DNA of 64,000 bases from CAZCPB01 sp044223975. Lineage in GTDB: Bacteria; Planctomycetota; Phycisphaerae; Phycisphaerales; UBA1924. Location of the stretch: the NCBI GenBank assembly GCA_044223975.1, contig JBGALI010000015.1, positions 1 through 64,000 of the forward strand, written 5' to 3'. The position numbers were made by a program, and so were the translations under genes. The notes beneath the pieces are model-generated. The model ran no database searches and was not told the origin of the DNA. It was given only the letters and a program-made list of their open reading frames with translations. Below are positions 17,042 to 26,132 of the stretch, piece after piece. Numbering within the stretch: the stretch's first letter is position 1; each line of letters begins with the position of its first letter.

Positions 17042-18748
17042 ATGGCACGCAGCAAGGCCCTGGAACGAGCGAAGACCGCGACCTCCCCGGCGACGAGCGG
17101 GGGATTGTCGACGCTGGCCGACCCGGCCCGGGTCGCGGAGTTGTTCGGCGCGTTCCGGCTGACCGCCGACCAGGCGCGGCGGTTCCCCCAGATCGAGGGC
17201 TCCGACACCGAGCCGTGGGACGTGATGCTCACGATGCTGGCGATCGACGAGCACCAGGCGCTCGAGCTCCTGGGCCAGCGGACCGGGCTGCGGTACCTGG
17301 CCGAGCCCAAGCTGCAGGAGTCGGGGGCACGCTTCTACGAGACCATCCCGGCGGAGGTGGCGCGCCAGCACCACGTCGCGGGCGTCGAGGGCGACGGCGC
17401 ATCGATCACGGTCGCGACGGCCCAGCCGCTCTCGCCGGCGGTGTTCACGCTGCTGGAGGACCTGCTGGCGCAGCCGGTGTCGCTGGTGCTGGCGCCGCGC
17501 GCGGCGGTGGCGAACCTGATCAACCGCGGCTACGAGCAGAAGCAGGATCTGGTCACCGAGATCGTCGAGGACATCCCGCTCGACGAGCGGAGCATCCAGT
17601 CGCTGGCGGGGAGCGTGGGGCAGGCGACGGACCTCTTGCAGCTGGCCCGCCAGACGCCGGTGATCCGCCTGGTGAACATGATCCTGTTCGAGGCGCTGCG
17701 GCGGCGGGCCAGCGACGTGCACGTGCACCCGCAGGAGAGCCGGCTGCTGATCCGGTTCCGCATCGACGGGATGCTGGTGGACGCGTTCAGCCCGCCCATC
17801 TCGCTGGCGTCGGCGATCAGCTCGCGCCTCAAGGTGATGACCGAGCTGGACATCGCCAACCGCCACTCGCCGCAGGACGGGCACACCAGCGTGCGCGTCG
17901 GCAGCCGCAAGGTCGACATCCGGTTCTCGTGCATCCCCACGGTGTACGGGGAGCGGCTGGTGCTGCGCCTGCTCGACCAGACGTCGACGCAGCTGTCGCT
18001 GGACGACATCGGGATGTCGGCGCCGATGCAGGCGCAGCTCCTGGAGCTGGTCGACCGGCCCACCGGGATCATCCTGGTCACGGGGCCGACGGGCTCGGGC
18101 AAGACCACGTCGCTGTACGCGGCTTTGCAGAAGGTCGATCGCGCCAGCCGCAACGTGATGACGATCGAGGACCCCGTCGAATACCACCTCGACGGGATCA
18201 GCCAGATGCAGGTGAACATCAAGCGGGGCGTGACCTTCGCGACGGGGCTGCGGTCGCTGCTTCGCCAGGACCCCGACGTGATCCTGGTGGGCGAGATCCG
18301 CGACGAGGAGACGGCGCAGCTGGCGATCCAGGCGTCCTTGACGGGCCACCTGGTGCTGGCGACGCTGCACACCAACGACGCGCCCAGCGCGATCACGCGC
18401 CTCATCGACATCGGCGTGGCGCCCTACCTGGTGACCAGCTCGCTGATGGCGGTCCTGGCCCAGCGGCTGCTGCGGCGGGTGTGCGTGGCGTGCAAGGGCG
18501 CGAAAGTCGGGCCCGCGGGCGAGGTGTGCGAGCTGTGCTTCGGCACGGGGTACAAGGGCCGGCTGGCGGTGTACGAGATCATGCCGATGAACGACGAGCT
18601 GCGCCGCCTGACGGCGCAGAACGCCGACTCGATCACGCTCGCGGACGCGGCCCGCAACGCGGGGTACAAGACGATGCGCGACGACGCGGAAGAAAAGGCG
18701 TCGCGCGGCCTGACGGACGCCGCGGAGATCTACCGCGTTCTGCACTGA
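17042..18748 (+). CDS. gspE: Type II secretion/type IV pilus assembly ATPase (GspE/PilB)
   Basis: The 568-residue cytoplasmic secretion ATPase has an N-terminal MshEN/GspE-N domain (about 20-160). A RecA-like motor follows, with Walker A GPTGSGKTTSLYAAL (about 348-355 for the loop), an Asp box, Walker B DPDVILVGEIRDEET and the His box GHLVLATLHTNDA. A tetracysteine-type segment, CVAC then CELC, lies near 480-500, as in zinc-binding GspE and PilB. It powers pseudopilus or pilus assembly. It follows gspD on the same strand and is convergent with a PilZ gene, which suggests control by cyclic di-GMP. That last link is inferred from position. Confidence 0.93.
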   Translation: MARSKALERAKTATSPATSGGLSTLADPARVAELFGAFRLTADQARRFPQIEGSDTEPWDVMLTMLAIDEHQALELLGQRTGLRYLAEPKLQESGARFYETIPAEVARQHHVAGVEGDGASITVATAQPLSPAVFTLLEDLLAQPVSLVLAPRAAVANLINRGYEQKQDLVTEIVEDIPLDERSIQSLAGSVGQATDLLQLARQTPVIRLVNMILFEALRRRASDVHVHPQESRLLIRFRIDGMLVDAFSPPISLASAISSRLKVMTELDIANRHSPQDGHTSVRVGSRKVDIRFSCIPTVYGERLVLRLLDQTSTQLSLDDIGMSAPMQAQLLELVDRPTGIILVTGPTGSGKTTSLYAALQKVDRASRNVMTIEDPVEYHLDGISQMQVNIKRGVTFATGLRSLLRQDPDVILVGEIRDEETAQLAIQASLTGHLVLATLHTNDAPSAITRLIDIGVAPYLVTSSLMAVLAQRLLRRVCVACKGAKVGPAGEVCELCFGTGYKGRLAVYEIMPMNDELRRLTAQNADSITLADAARNAGYKTMRDDAEEKASRGLTDAAEIYRVLH

Positions 18749-18770
18749 CGTTGCGCGCCGGCGGCCCGTC

Positions 18771-19166
18771 CTACCGACCCGGGGTGACCCAGCCCGTCGA
18801 GGGTTCGTGGTGGGCCACGTTGGACTGGGCGAGGTAGTTGAGCATCGCCCTAAGGCGCGGCGTCAGGCGCTCAAACTCAAGCCCGGCCTGGCAGCGGAAG
18901 AGCCCTCCAGGGCGCACCCACGACACGCGCACGTGCAGGTCGACCTCGCCGGCCTCGGAGATCAGCGAGATGATCGCCAGGTCGCCGGCGCGGAGGCGGA
19001 TGGGCCAGCGCGATTCGACGCGCATGCCCCCGCCCGAGAGGTCGAGCACCCGGCCGATGCTGGTGCGGATCTCGTGGGTGCGCAGGCGTCCGAAGCGGCG
19101 ACGGTCCTTGGCGCTGCCAACGTCCGAGAGTGACGGGTGCTCAGGGTCCCCCATGGACGTTTTCAT
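18771..19166 (-). CDS. PilZ domain protein (cyclic di-GMP effector candidate)
   Basis: The 131-residue single-domain protein fits PilZ. An arginine-rich switch RRRFGRLR lies at 22-29, followed by VLDLSGGGMRV (40-50), matching the D/NxSxxG half of the c-di-GMP site. The rest is a short beta-barrel with VSWVRPGGLFRCQAGLEFE. Such proteins relay the second messenger to motility, secretion or exopolysaccharide machines. The spacing of the arginine motif is not perfectly canonical, so nucleotide binding should be tested. The gene ends 22 nt from the end of gspE, facing it. Confidence 0.83.
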   Translation of the reverse strand: MKTSMGDPEHPSLSDVGSAKDRRRFGRLRTHEIRTSIGRVLDLSGGGMRVESRWPIRLRAGDLAIISLISEAGEVDLHVRVSWVRPGGLFRCQAGLEFERLTPRLRAMLNYLAQSNVAHHEPSTGWVTPGR

Positions 19167-19213
19167 TCGGGGGTTGGCGGAAGCCCCTTAAGGGAATCTC
19201 ATGAAGGACGCGG

Positions 19214-20275
19214 TTATCCGTCCCGGCGCGGGCGGAAATCCAGCGGCTTCTGCGGCTTGTCGGCGGGCTTGACCGCGGGCGCGGGGTTGGTCGAGCGGCC
19301 CTCGAGGCGCTCGACGGTGGTCTCGCTCTTCTGGGTGGTCGACATCGCCATGCCGGCCAGCGTGCCGCCGGCCTCCATCGACTGCTTCATGGTCAGGGTG
19401 CGGAGCGAGCCGGCGGCGACGTCCCAGACGTACTTGCCCGCGTGCGAGGCCGAGCGGATCTGGATGCCCTCGCCGGGGCGCGAGCTCTCGCGCGCGGGCT
19501 CGATGCGTCCCTTGAAGTCGACCTCGGCGTTGCCGGCCCTGGCGCTTGAAAGCACCGACTCGGTCGTGATGGTGAAGGCGCCGATCGGGGAGACGTTGAG
19601 CGTGTCGGTGGTGGTCCACTTCTCACCGACGCTCGCCTCGCCCGAGCCCTTGCGCCCGGTGAAGATCGGTCCCCAGGTCTGCTGCACGCCCGGGCCCGAC
19701 ACCAGCGACGAGGCGGCGTCGCCGAGGCCGGCGGGCAGGAGCGAATCGCCGCCCTTGATGTCGGTGATGTTCCCGTCACGGTCGACGCGCAGCGTGAGCG
19801 TGGTGCCCACGATCTTGCGGAGGTACGCGGCGCCGGGGTCGTCGCCGTCTTTCGCGGCAGGCTTGGCGCTGTCGAAAGCGGTGTCGCCGAGCGGGCCCTT
19901 GGTGGTGAGCTTGATGGCGTCGTAGATCATCTCGACCGTGGCGCCGCCCTCGGCGGACGCGTCAACGACGCGGAAGCGCACGTCCACGGCCTGCGTCATC
20001 TCCTGGTCGGGCTCGGCCCCTGGGGCGGGCGGCTTGGCGGCGCCGGGGTTCTTGGGGAGCGTCTTCTTGGCGGGGACGTCGGCGGGCGTGTCCTCGAGGC
20101 CGGGGATGGAGGTCGAGCCCACGCTGTGCACGGACATGCGGTAGCGGAGCTCGTGGCCGGTGATGAACTTGGGGCGCAGGTCGACCTTGGCGGGCTGTGC
20201 CGCGGCAAGGGAGGACAGGAGCGTGACGGAAACGAGAGCCGCGGCGCGCCGCGTGAACGATCCAGTGCGGGGCAT
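19214..20275 (-). CDS. Secreted protein of unknown function
   Basis: The 353-residue protein has an Arg-rich n-region and hydrophobic core forming a signal peptide (about 1-26, ending LAAAQ). The body alternates beta strands and short loops: DLRPKFITGHELRYRM, DVRFRVVDAS and a Thr/Ser-rich stretch KWTTTDTLNVSPIGAF. Planctomycetes have many secreted proteins with this 'LRxKFxxGxxxxYxM' opening, but no enzyme is known for them. Start is the ATG at 20275; longer open frame upstream is non-protein-like. It is divergent from the first GNAT gene. Confidence 0.68.
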   Translation of the reverse strand: MPRTGSFTRRAAALVSVTLLSSLAAAQPAKVDLRPKFITGHELRYRMSVHSVGSTSIPGLEDTPADVPAKKTLPKNPGAAKPPAPGAEPDQEMTQAVDVRFRVVDASAEGGATVEMIYDAIKLTTKGPLGDTAFDSAKPAAKDGDDPGAAYLRKIVGTTLTLRVDRDGNITDIKGGDSLLPAGLGDAASSLVSGPGVQQTWGPIFTGRKGSGEASVGEKWTTTDTLNVSPIGAFTITTESVLSSARAGNAEVDFKGRIEPARESSRPGEGIQIRSASHAGKYVWDVAAGSLRTLTMKQSMEAGGTLAGMAMSTTQKSETTVERLEGRSTNPAPAVKPADKPQKPLDFRPRRDG

Positions 20276-20546
20276 GTCGGTTCTCCGGTGGGGCGTCGGG
20301 TGACTGTACCGGCGCCGGTTGGCGCGGGTTGCGGCATCAAAATGGAAAGCCGCGCGGGGGGGTTGCTCCGATAGAGGGCGGTTGCACGGCGCCCAGTGGG
20401 CCGGTCCGGAGGATCGGCGCGTCCGTGCACCGCGGAGCGAACGGACATGGCGCGCCCGGCACCCGGCGGGGTGCCGCGCGGTCGGTGCGGACTTGGGGAG
20501 CTCCCGGGCCGCAGGCTTGTGCAGCCGCCGGGCAAGGAGCCGCTTC

Positions 20547-21215
20547 GTGACCCTGAAACTGATCGACGGCGAAGGTCCCCGGATGGTCTCGTCGACGCAC
20601 CGGGAGCTGCTGGGCACGATGGTGCCTGTGCCCGCGCTGGACGTGAGCGACCGGTCGGTGCTGCGGACGGCGCGCCTGGTGCTGCGCCCGCTGATCGACA
20701 CGGACCGGCGGGCGTTCGTGGAGCTGGTGCGCCGCTCGCGGGCGCAGCTGGACCGATGGAGCGCCCTGCACCGGCCCGGCGAGAGCGAGGACGAGCTGTT
20801 CGACCGCCAGCTGGAGCTCACCCGCTCGGGCGAGCGGCGTTCGACGGCGGTGCGGCGGGCCGTGCTCCTGGCCGACGGCACGCTCGTCGGGGCGTGCAAC
20901 CTCAACTCGATCTCGCGCGGCCTGCAGTTTGAGAGCGACTGCAACTGGTGGATCGGCACCGAGTTCTGCGGGCGCGGCTACGCGAGCGAGGCGCTCCGCG
21001 CCCTGGCGGATTACGCGGTCCGCGACCTGCCCGACGGCCTGGGGCTGCACCGCGTGTTCGCGGGGATCCGGCCCGACAACGCGCCCAGCATCGCCGTGGC
21101 GACCCGGTGCGGCTTTGTCCGCCAGCAGCAGGTCAAGAGCTACCTGAACGTGGGCGGCGCGTGGGAGCTGCACGACATGTACGTGCGCGACATGCTCGAG
21201 AACCCGGCGGCGTGA
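20547..21215 (+). CDS. GNAT acetyltransferase, RimJ/RimL-type (copy A)
   Basis: The 222-residue protein has the N-acetyltransferase fold. It opens with TARLVLRPLIDTDRRAFVELV, followed by the beta4/acetyl-CoA loop region CGRGYASEALRALADYA, then GLHRVFAGIRPDNAPSIAVATRCGF. The RimJ/RimL-like subgroup acetylates N-terminal alpha-amino groups of ribosomal proteins or small amines; the substrate here is unknown. The start chosen is the GTG at 20547 because AAGGAG lies 7 nt upstream. An ATG at 20583 is the alternative. Its C-terminal half resembles the GNAT at 21706, so the pair may be old duplicates. Confidence 0.85.
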   Translation: MTLKLIDGEGPRMVSSTHRELLGTMVPVPALDVSDRSVLRTARLVLRPLIDTDRRAFVELVRRSRAQLDRWSALHRPGESEDELFDRQLELTRSGERRSTAVRRAVLLADGTLVGACNLNSISRGLQFESDCNWWIGTEFCGRGYASEALRALADYAVRDLPDGLGLHRVFAGIRPDNAPSIAVATRCGFVRQQQVKSYLNVGGAWELHDMYVRDMLENPAA

Positions 21216-21239
21216 CGGCACCCCTGCGCGCGGGCGGGG

Positions 21240-21632
21240 CTATTTCTTGCGGCGCTTGGCCGGCGGGGCGGGCTCGGACCTGCGGTCCTCTTCCTCGAAT
21301 TCCATATGGAGGCTGTGCAGCAGGCGGTGCACGGCTGGGGCCAGCAGCACCGACGCGGCGGTGAGGAACACGACGCCGGAGAACAGCGCATAAACGCTGC
21401 CGAAGATCTTGCCCGCGTCGGTGGTGAGGTTGGTCGTCGGCCCCATGCCCGTCAGGATGTTCGACGCCATGTAGATCGAGTCGATCCAGCCCAGGCCCTC
21501 GATGGCGTGGTAGCCGATCGTGCCGATCGTCATGGCCACCCCCACCAGGACGCTGGCGAGCATGAGGTGGCGCCACTGGCGCCGCAGGAATTCCGCGCGG
21601 CTGACGAGGGGACGGCGCTTGTGCTCGAACAT
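21240..21632 (-). CDS. Two-helix ion-channel-like membrane protein with altered filter
   Basis: The 130-residue protein has two membrane helices (about 24-45 and 78-102) with a re-entrant-like loop between them and a charged C-terminal tail. The layout is that of a minimal potassium-channel pore. The loop reads TGMGPT (61-66) where potassium channels have TVGYGD, so potassium selectivity is doubtful. Related proteins with 'GMGP' at this place are, to my recollection, annotated as channel-family proteins without experimental support. It sits between two GNAT genes, ending 24 nt from the first. Start is the ATG at 21632. Confidence 0.65.
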   Translation of the reverse strand: MFEHKRRPLVSRAEFLRRQWRHLMLASVLVGVAMTIGTIGYHAIEGLGWIDSIYMASNILTGMGPTTNLTTDAGKIFGSVYALFSGVVFLTAASVLLAPAVHRLLHSLHMEFEEEDRRSEPAPPAKRRKK

Positions 21633-21705
21633 GCGGAAGGGTACGAGCCCGCCGGGACGGACGGCCGGCGCTCGCCAATGGCGGTCGCGCGGCCGATGAT
21701 TGGGG

Positions 21706-22296
21706 ATGCTGCCCCCGTTCCAGATCCGCACCGCGCGGCTGCTTCTTCGCGCTCTCGAGGAGTCCGACCGCGCCGAGTTCGTGCGCTGCCACGCCGTGAA
21801 CAATGACCACTTCGGCCCGTGGTGGCCGGCGCCGCCGCCGGGGCAGACCGACGAGCGCCTGTTTGAGGCGCAGCTGGCGCGGGCGGCGGAGGGGCGCGAG
21901 CGTGGCACGGACGTGCGGTTGGTCGGGTTCACGGACGACGGGCGTATGGCGGCCCTGGTGAACCTGTCGCAGATCTTCCGCGGGCCGTTCGAGAACGCGT
22001 ACGCGGGTTGGAGCGTGAGCGTCGAATGCGCAGGGCGCGGCATCGCGACCGAGGCGGTGACGGCGCTCCTGGACCTGGCGTTCGCGCCCGCGCCCTGCGG
22101 CGTGGGGCTCCACCGCGTGCAGGCCAACATCATGCCCAGCAACGTCCGGAGCGTGCGCGTGGCCGAGAAGTGCGGCTTCCGGCGCGAGGGGCTAGCGAAG
22201 GACTACCTCAAGATCGCGGGCGCGTGGCAGGACCACTTCATGTACGCGAAGTTGGCCGGGGAGCACGCCGGGCCGGACGGACAGAGCCCGCGCTGA
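21706..22296 (+). CDS. GNAT acetyltransferase, RimJ/RimL-type (copy B)
   Basis: The 196-residue protein has the GNAT fold: IRTARLLLRALEESDRAEFV, then the acetyl-CoA loop CAGRGIATEAVTALLDLAF, then GLHRVQANIMPSNVRSVRVAEKCGF and a closing LKIAGAWQDHFMYAKL. That ending closely parallels the copy at 20547. RimJ-type enzymes acetylate ribosomal protein N termini or small amines. Start is the ATG at 21706 with GGGG upstream. It is convergent with the large LEPLEPR surface-protein gene, 50 nt away. Confidence 0.87.
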   Translation: MLPPFQIRTARLLLRALEESDRAEFVRCHAVNNDHFGPWWPAPPPGQTDERLFEAQLARAAEGRERGTDVRLVGFTDDGRMAALVNLSQIFRGPFENAYAGWSVSVECAGRGIATEAVTALLDLAFAPAPCGVGLHRVQANIMPSNVRSVRVAEKCGFRREGLAKDYLKIAGAWQDHFMYAKLAGEHAGPDGQSPR

Positions 22297-22346
22297 GCAC
22301 GGACGCGGCGGGCCCGCCCCCGCGCTGCAACGCGTCGCCGTCCGAC

Positions 22347-24689
22347 TCACTCCGGCAGCGCGACCGCCACGTCGGTGATGTTCTGCGCCCGCCACACGTC
22401 CGGGCCGCCCTCTTCCCAGTAGAGGCGCACGAGCTTGCCGGTGTCGTCGTGGCCGTAGATGTTCTGGCGCGTGCTCAGGCTCTGGTTGTCGGCGTAGCCG
22501 CGGAACGTGTCGGCGCCTATGAGCTCATGCGGGCGCTCGTTGATCGGCACGGAGCCGGTCAGGTTGGCGACCAGCCACCCCGGCGCGCCGGGGAACCACC
22601 AGTACACCACGGCGTTCTCGGCGTTGTCGTAGGCGACGATGTTCAGCGAGCCCCCGGCGCCCGCGAAGTAGACGAGGTTGTTGACCGCGTCGTTGGGGCG
22701 CTGCTGCGGGAGGACGGGCCCCGAGAACTGCGAGGTGAGATCGTTGGCGTACCAGGTGCCGATGTTCGCGGGGGCCCACCACGTGGAGACAAGGTGGCCG
22801 TCCAGGGTCAGGCCGTTGACGTGGATGGCGCTCCAGCCGGTGACGTAGGCCATGAGGCTGCCGGCGAGGGCCGGGGTTCCGGCGTTCTGGCTGAGGTTGT
22901 TGACGTACCAGCGGGAAAGGCCCGGCGCGGTCCACGCGACGATGATCTGCCCGCTCGCGTCGAGCCCCGCGATGTTCTGCCCGCCCCAGGTGGTCCCGTA
23001 GCCGATCACGGAGCTGGTCCACGCCGGCGCGGTTTCTCCGTAGGGGGCGAGTTGGGTCTGCGAGACGTTGGTGAAGGTCCACGCCTGCGTGCCGTAGTCA
23101 TCGACGGTCGATCCCACGGCGTAGCTGACCAGGTCACCCGTGATCGAGCGGCCGGCGATGTACAGCACCGGGAGGTTGCCCGTGGAACTCGCGCGGACCT
23201 GGTACGCCAGACCGCTGTAAACCACGCCGTCGGAGGCGATGCGCACGGCGCCCTGACCGGCGAGGGTCTCGGTGAGGTTCCGGAAGATCCACACCCCGCG
23301 GTAATCGCGCTCCCAGACCAGCACATCGCCGTCGGTGGCGATGCCGGCGATGACGTGTTCGTGGTTGGACTGCTCCTGGGCCACGATCTGGACGGTCGAG
23401 AGGGGCTTGCCGCCGGCGCGGTCGATGAGGTCGAGCGAATACCAGGTGTAGGCGGTCGAGTTCGTGTCGTGGTAGCTGATCTGGTAGACGACGGGGCGGC
23501 CGTTCTCGAGGTTGACGGTGATGCCCTCGGGTCCCTGCTCGGCCTGCAAGGGGCGGAACATGCGCATGGCGCCCACGATCTCCTCGACGGGCGTGCCGTC
23601 GGCGACGCGCGCGGTCTCGAAGGTCCATTGCTGGTCGGGCGTGACGGCAAGAACGAGCGTGGCGCCCGAGCCCTGCTGGGTCAGGAGGAGGCGGTCGGGC
23701 TCGAACGTGGGCGAGTCGCTGAACCGCGACACCCGCCACGTGCCGGTGGTCACGGGCGTGCGCTGGCCGGCGTCGTAGGCCTTTGCCTCGTAGAGCTTGA
23801 ATGTTCCGTCGTACGTGAGGTCGAGCACGAAGGGGGCGGCGCCCTCCGCGGTCGCGCCCAGCAAGGTTCGCCCGAGCGTGCCGTCGGCGATCGCCAGGCC
23901 GCGGTAGAGGCCCGAGACGCCGGCGGAATCTCCGTACGAGAACAGCGGCTCGCCGGCGCCGATGCCGATGAGGATCTGGCCGTCGGTGCGGTCGAGGTCG
24001 GCGATCAGCGCCACGGAGTTGCCCGTGGCGTTCTCGCCGGGGTGGGTAAGGAAGATGACTTCGCCGGTCGCGAGCGTGACCTTGCCCCGGGGCCCCAGGT
24101 TGGAGATCGATTTGGTCACCGGGGCCTCGCCGTCGATGGTCCACGTGACCTCGAGCGGGTTCTGGTCCGCGATGGTGTTGAAGGACACGCTGCCGCTGAT
24201 GATCTGGCGGCCCGCGGCGGTGATGCGCAAGGCGCGGAAGTTGTACCCCCCGGCCCAGTTGCTGAAGCCTTCGAACTGCTGGGTGAGGAAGCCGTCGGTG
24301 CGGGCCGGGCCGAAGAGCGTGTCGTACTCGACGCTGAGTGCGCCCAGCGCGTACCCCTGCGTGGTCAGCGGGTTGAGGCCGACTTGCGCGGTGAGGGCCG
24401 GCGACCCGGGCGCGGGAGTGACGTTGAAGCGCCCGCCGGGGAGGAACGACGCGTGGTCGTAGGGGAGCGCCTGCGTCTGCGCGTCGGTGGTTGCGGTCGC
24501 GAAGGTGTAGGTTCCGGTCACGGTCCCGTCGTCGTTGAAACTCCCCTCGCCCCATTGCAGTTCGGGCGACGCGCCTCCGCCCTGTCCGATGGCGACGAAG
24601 GCAAAGTTGCTCGACAGGAGCGATCGCGGCTCGAGAGGTTCAAGTGAGGCGGGGCGAAACGATCGCGCACTTGGACGGTTCCGCGGCAT
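22347..24689 (-). CDS. Large surface protein with LEPLEPRSLLS motif and propeller-like repeats
   Basis: The 780-residue protein begins with the planctomycete export/anchor motif LEPLEPRSLLS at 16-26. The N-terminal half has beta-rich segments. The C-terminal half (about 450-780) holds repeats of roughly 45-60 residues such as TTWGGQNIAGLDASGQIIVAW and VTGWSAIHVNGLTLDGHLVS, each followed by a Trp-rich W(Y)xxNLS segment. This looks like a beta-propeller or lectin-like array. The same repeat occurs in the CAP-domain protein at 35800. No catalytic motif was seen. A cell-surface role is inferred. The start ATG at 24689 is chosen because the LEPLEPR motif normally lies near the N terminus. Confidence 0.75.
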   Translation of the reverse strand: MPRNRPSARSFRPASLEPLEPRSLLSSNFAFVAIGQGGGASPELQWGEGSFNDDGTVTGTYTFATATTDAQTQALPYDHASFLPGGRFNVTPAPGSPALTAQVGLNPLTTQGYALGALSVEYDTLFGPARTDGFLTQQFEGFSNWAGGYNFRALRITAAGRQIISGSVSFNTIADQNPLEVTWTIDGEAPVTKSISNLGPRGKVTLATGEVIFLTHPGENATGNSVALIADLDRTDGQILIGIGAGEPLFSYGDSAGVSGLYRGLAIADGTLGRTLLGATAEGAAPFVLDLTYDGTFKLYEAKAYDAGQRTPVTTGTWRVSRFSDSPTFEPDRLLLTQQGSGATLVLAVTPDQQWTFETARVADGTPVEEIVGAMRMFRPLQAEQGPEGITVNLENGRPVVYQISYHDTNSTAYTWYSLDLIDRAGGKPLSTVQIVAQEQSNHEHVIAGIATDGDVLVWERDYRGVWIFRNLTETLAGQGAVRIASDGVVYSGLAYQVRASSTGNLPVLYIAGRSITGDLVSYAVGSTVDDYGTQAWTFTNVSQTQLAPYGETAPAWTSSVIGYGTTWGGQNIAGLDASGQIIVAWTAPGLSRWYVNNLSQNAGTPALAGSLMAYVTGWSAIHVNGLTLDGHLVSTWWAPANIGTWYANDLTSQFSGPVLPQQRPNDAVNNLVYFAGAGGSLNIVAYDNAENAVVYWWFPGAPGWLVANLTGSVPINERPHELIGADTFRGYADNQSLSTRQNIYGHDDTGKLVRLYWEEGGPDVWRAQNITDVAVALPE

Positions 24690-24819
24690 GTGTCTCTCCC
24701 GGCCGCATCGCAACGGGCGCCCGCTTGTGGCGGGGTGCAGCGATAGCGGCAACCAATGTTCGACCCCGGCGAGGGCCGGGGTTTCATAAAAAAGCGTGCC
24801 GACGCCCGGCCGCGCCCCG

Positions 24820-25950
24820 TCACTGCAGCGGCGAAACATCGGTGACGCCCGGAACCACGAACATCGTGGGCAGGAGGTAGCGCTTGCCGCGGTAGGTCAG
24901 GATTCGTCCGCTCACTTCGAGCGCCACGCCGTCGCCGCGCCACAGGCTGACGCTCTCCATGCGCGACAGGGTGGCGCACGGGGCCAGGGGCATGGCGCGG
25001 TCCGGGGATGGAGCGTCGTTGTCGGGCGTGAACGCCAGGTCGCCGTCGGGGAGTCGGACGATGCGCCCTCGGCGCGCGGTGATCAGCGTTCCTTCGGCGG
25101 GGCCGGTTGTCTGGGCTGCCCGGGCCGTGCCCTCGGAAGCGGCGGCGGGCGTTGCCCGGGGCAGCGCGCGAGGTCGGGTTCGGCGTGTCTCGAGGTCGCG
25201 CAGGAGATCCTCGGCCTGCGCGGCGGGGTCGGGCACGCCGGGCTTGTCAGGTGCGGCGGTCGCGGCGGGAGTCTCGGGCTCTTCCACCAGCGGCGACGAG
25301 GCCTCGCTGGTCAGCAGGTAGTCGTGCCCGCGGTAGGCGAAGACCTGTCCGGAGATCGACACCGCGGGCCGCTCGACGCCCGTGCCGATCGCGTTCTCGA
25401 GCCGTTCGAGGTTCTGCGAGGGCAGGAGCACCAGGGGCGGGTCAAAGGAGCCCTCGGCGGTCGGGCGCGGCACGAAGATCCAGTCGCCGGTTCGGGCCTT
25501 GATCAAGGTGCCGCTGCGGCGCGTGAGAAAAACTCCCTCGCGCCACCGGCGGACGCCGGGCGACGCGGTGACGGTGTCGGTGCCGGAGGATCGTGCCTGG
25601 CCTGCCGCGGGTGCGGTGGCGACGGGCGTTCGGACCGGGCTTGGCTGCACGGGCGCCGCGATCGAACCGTCGCGCTTACGCATCGCTTCGAGCGCGTTCT
25701 CGACGCTCTCGCCGTGGAGCTGCGGGTCGGTGCTGGGCTGGTTCGGCGAGGGCTGGTTCGGCGAGGGCTGGTTCTGCGGGGGCTGGTTCTGCGCGGGTTC
25801 GCTGGCGGCGTGGGCGGGCTGTTGCGCCCACGCCGGCGCGGCGGTGAGCAGCACGAGAATCGCGGCGGCAGCGCGCCCGGCGCCGCGGCGAACGATCGGC
25901 GTTTCACCGGTGACGGGGCATGGAACGGAATGAAGGGCGGGGTGGGCCAT
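24820..25950 (-). CDS. Secreted protein of unknown function with pentapeptide repeats
   Basis: The 376-residue protein has an N-terminal hydrophobic segment ending APAWAQQ (about residue 48), so it is probably exported. A low-complexity run of QNQPP, QNQPS, PNQPS and PNQPS pentapeptides follows. Two similar modules of about 110 residues come next, each with a strand such as VSISGQVFAYRGHDYLLTS and VSGRILTYRGKRYLLPTMF. The duplicated module suggests an internal domain repeat. No family was recognised. Start is the ATG at 25950, which gives a plausible signal sequence. The neighbouring tRNA-Cys is divergent. Confidence 0.65.
   Translation of the reverse strand: MAHPALHSVPCPVTGETPIVRRGAGRAAAAILVLLTAAPAWAQQPAHAASEPAQNQPPQNQPSPNQPSPNQPSTDPQLHGESVENALEAMRKRDGSIAAPVQPSPVRTPVATAPAAGQARSSGTDTVTASPGVRRWREGVFLTRRSGTLIKARTGDWIFVPRPTAEGSFDPPLVLLPSQNLERLENAIGTGVERPAVSISGQVFAYRGHDYLLTSEASSPLVEEPETPAATAAPDKPGVPDPAAQAEDLLRDLETRRTRPRALPRATPAAASEGTARAAQTTGPAEGTLITARRGRIVRLPDGDLAFTPDNDAPSPDRAMPLAPCATLSRMESVSLWRGDGVALEVSGRILTYRGKRYLLPTMFVVPGVTDVSPLQ
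25735..25796. repeat. 15-bp in-frame tandem repeat (about four copies)
   Basis: Units of 15 bp of the form GGGCTGGTTCGGCGA recur about four times with few changes and encode the QNQPP/PNQPS pentapeptides of the gene at 24820. The unit is a multiple of three, so copy number can change without breaking the frame. Confidence 0.8.
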
Positions 25951-26051
25951 GGGAGTTCCGGGGAGGCTCGGGCGCATCGTACCGGGGTGGGCGTCTTCGA
26001 GCGTGGCCGTGCGCGCCGGGCGTCGTCCTGGCCGATATGATCTGCACCCTC

Positions 26052-26132
26052 GGCCGGGTGCCAGAGTGGTCAAATGGGACGGATTGCAAATCCGTTGCGC
26101 AAGCTTCGTGGGTTCGAATCCCACCCCGGCCT
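26052..26132 (+). tRNA. tRNA-Cys (anticodon GCA)
   Basis: The acceptor stem GGCCGGG (26052-26058) pairs with CCCGGCC (26125-26131). The D-arm is CCAGAGTGGTCAAATGG. The anticodon loop TTGCAAA lies in an ACGGA/TCCGT stem, and the T-arm is GTGGG TTCGAAT CCCAC. The variable region is about 12 nt, longer than a standard class I arm but known in some bacterial tRNA-Cys. CCA is not encoded: the 3' side continues T then TTGCG. Confidence 0.93.

Noticed and set aside
26052..26132. tRNA-Ser or selenocysteine tRNA because of the longer variable arm
   Set aside because: The anticodon is GCA and the arm is about 12 nt, which fits known long-arm tRNA-Cys; no selenocysteine features were seen.
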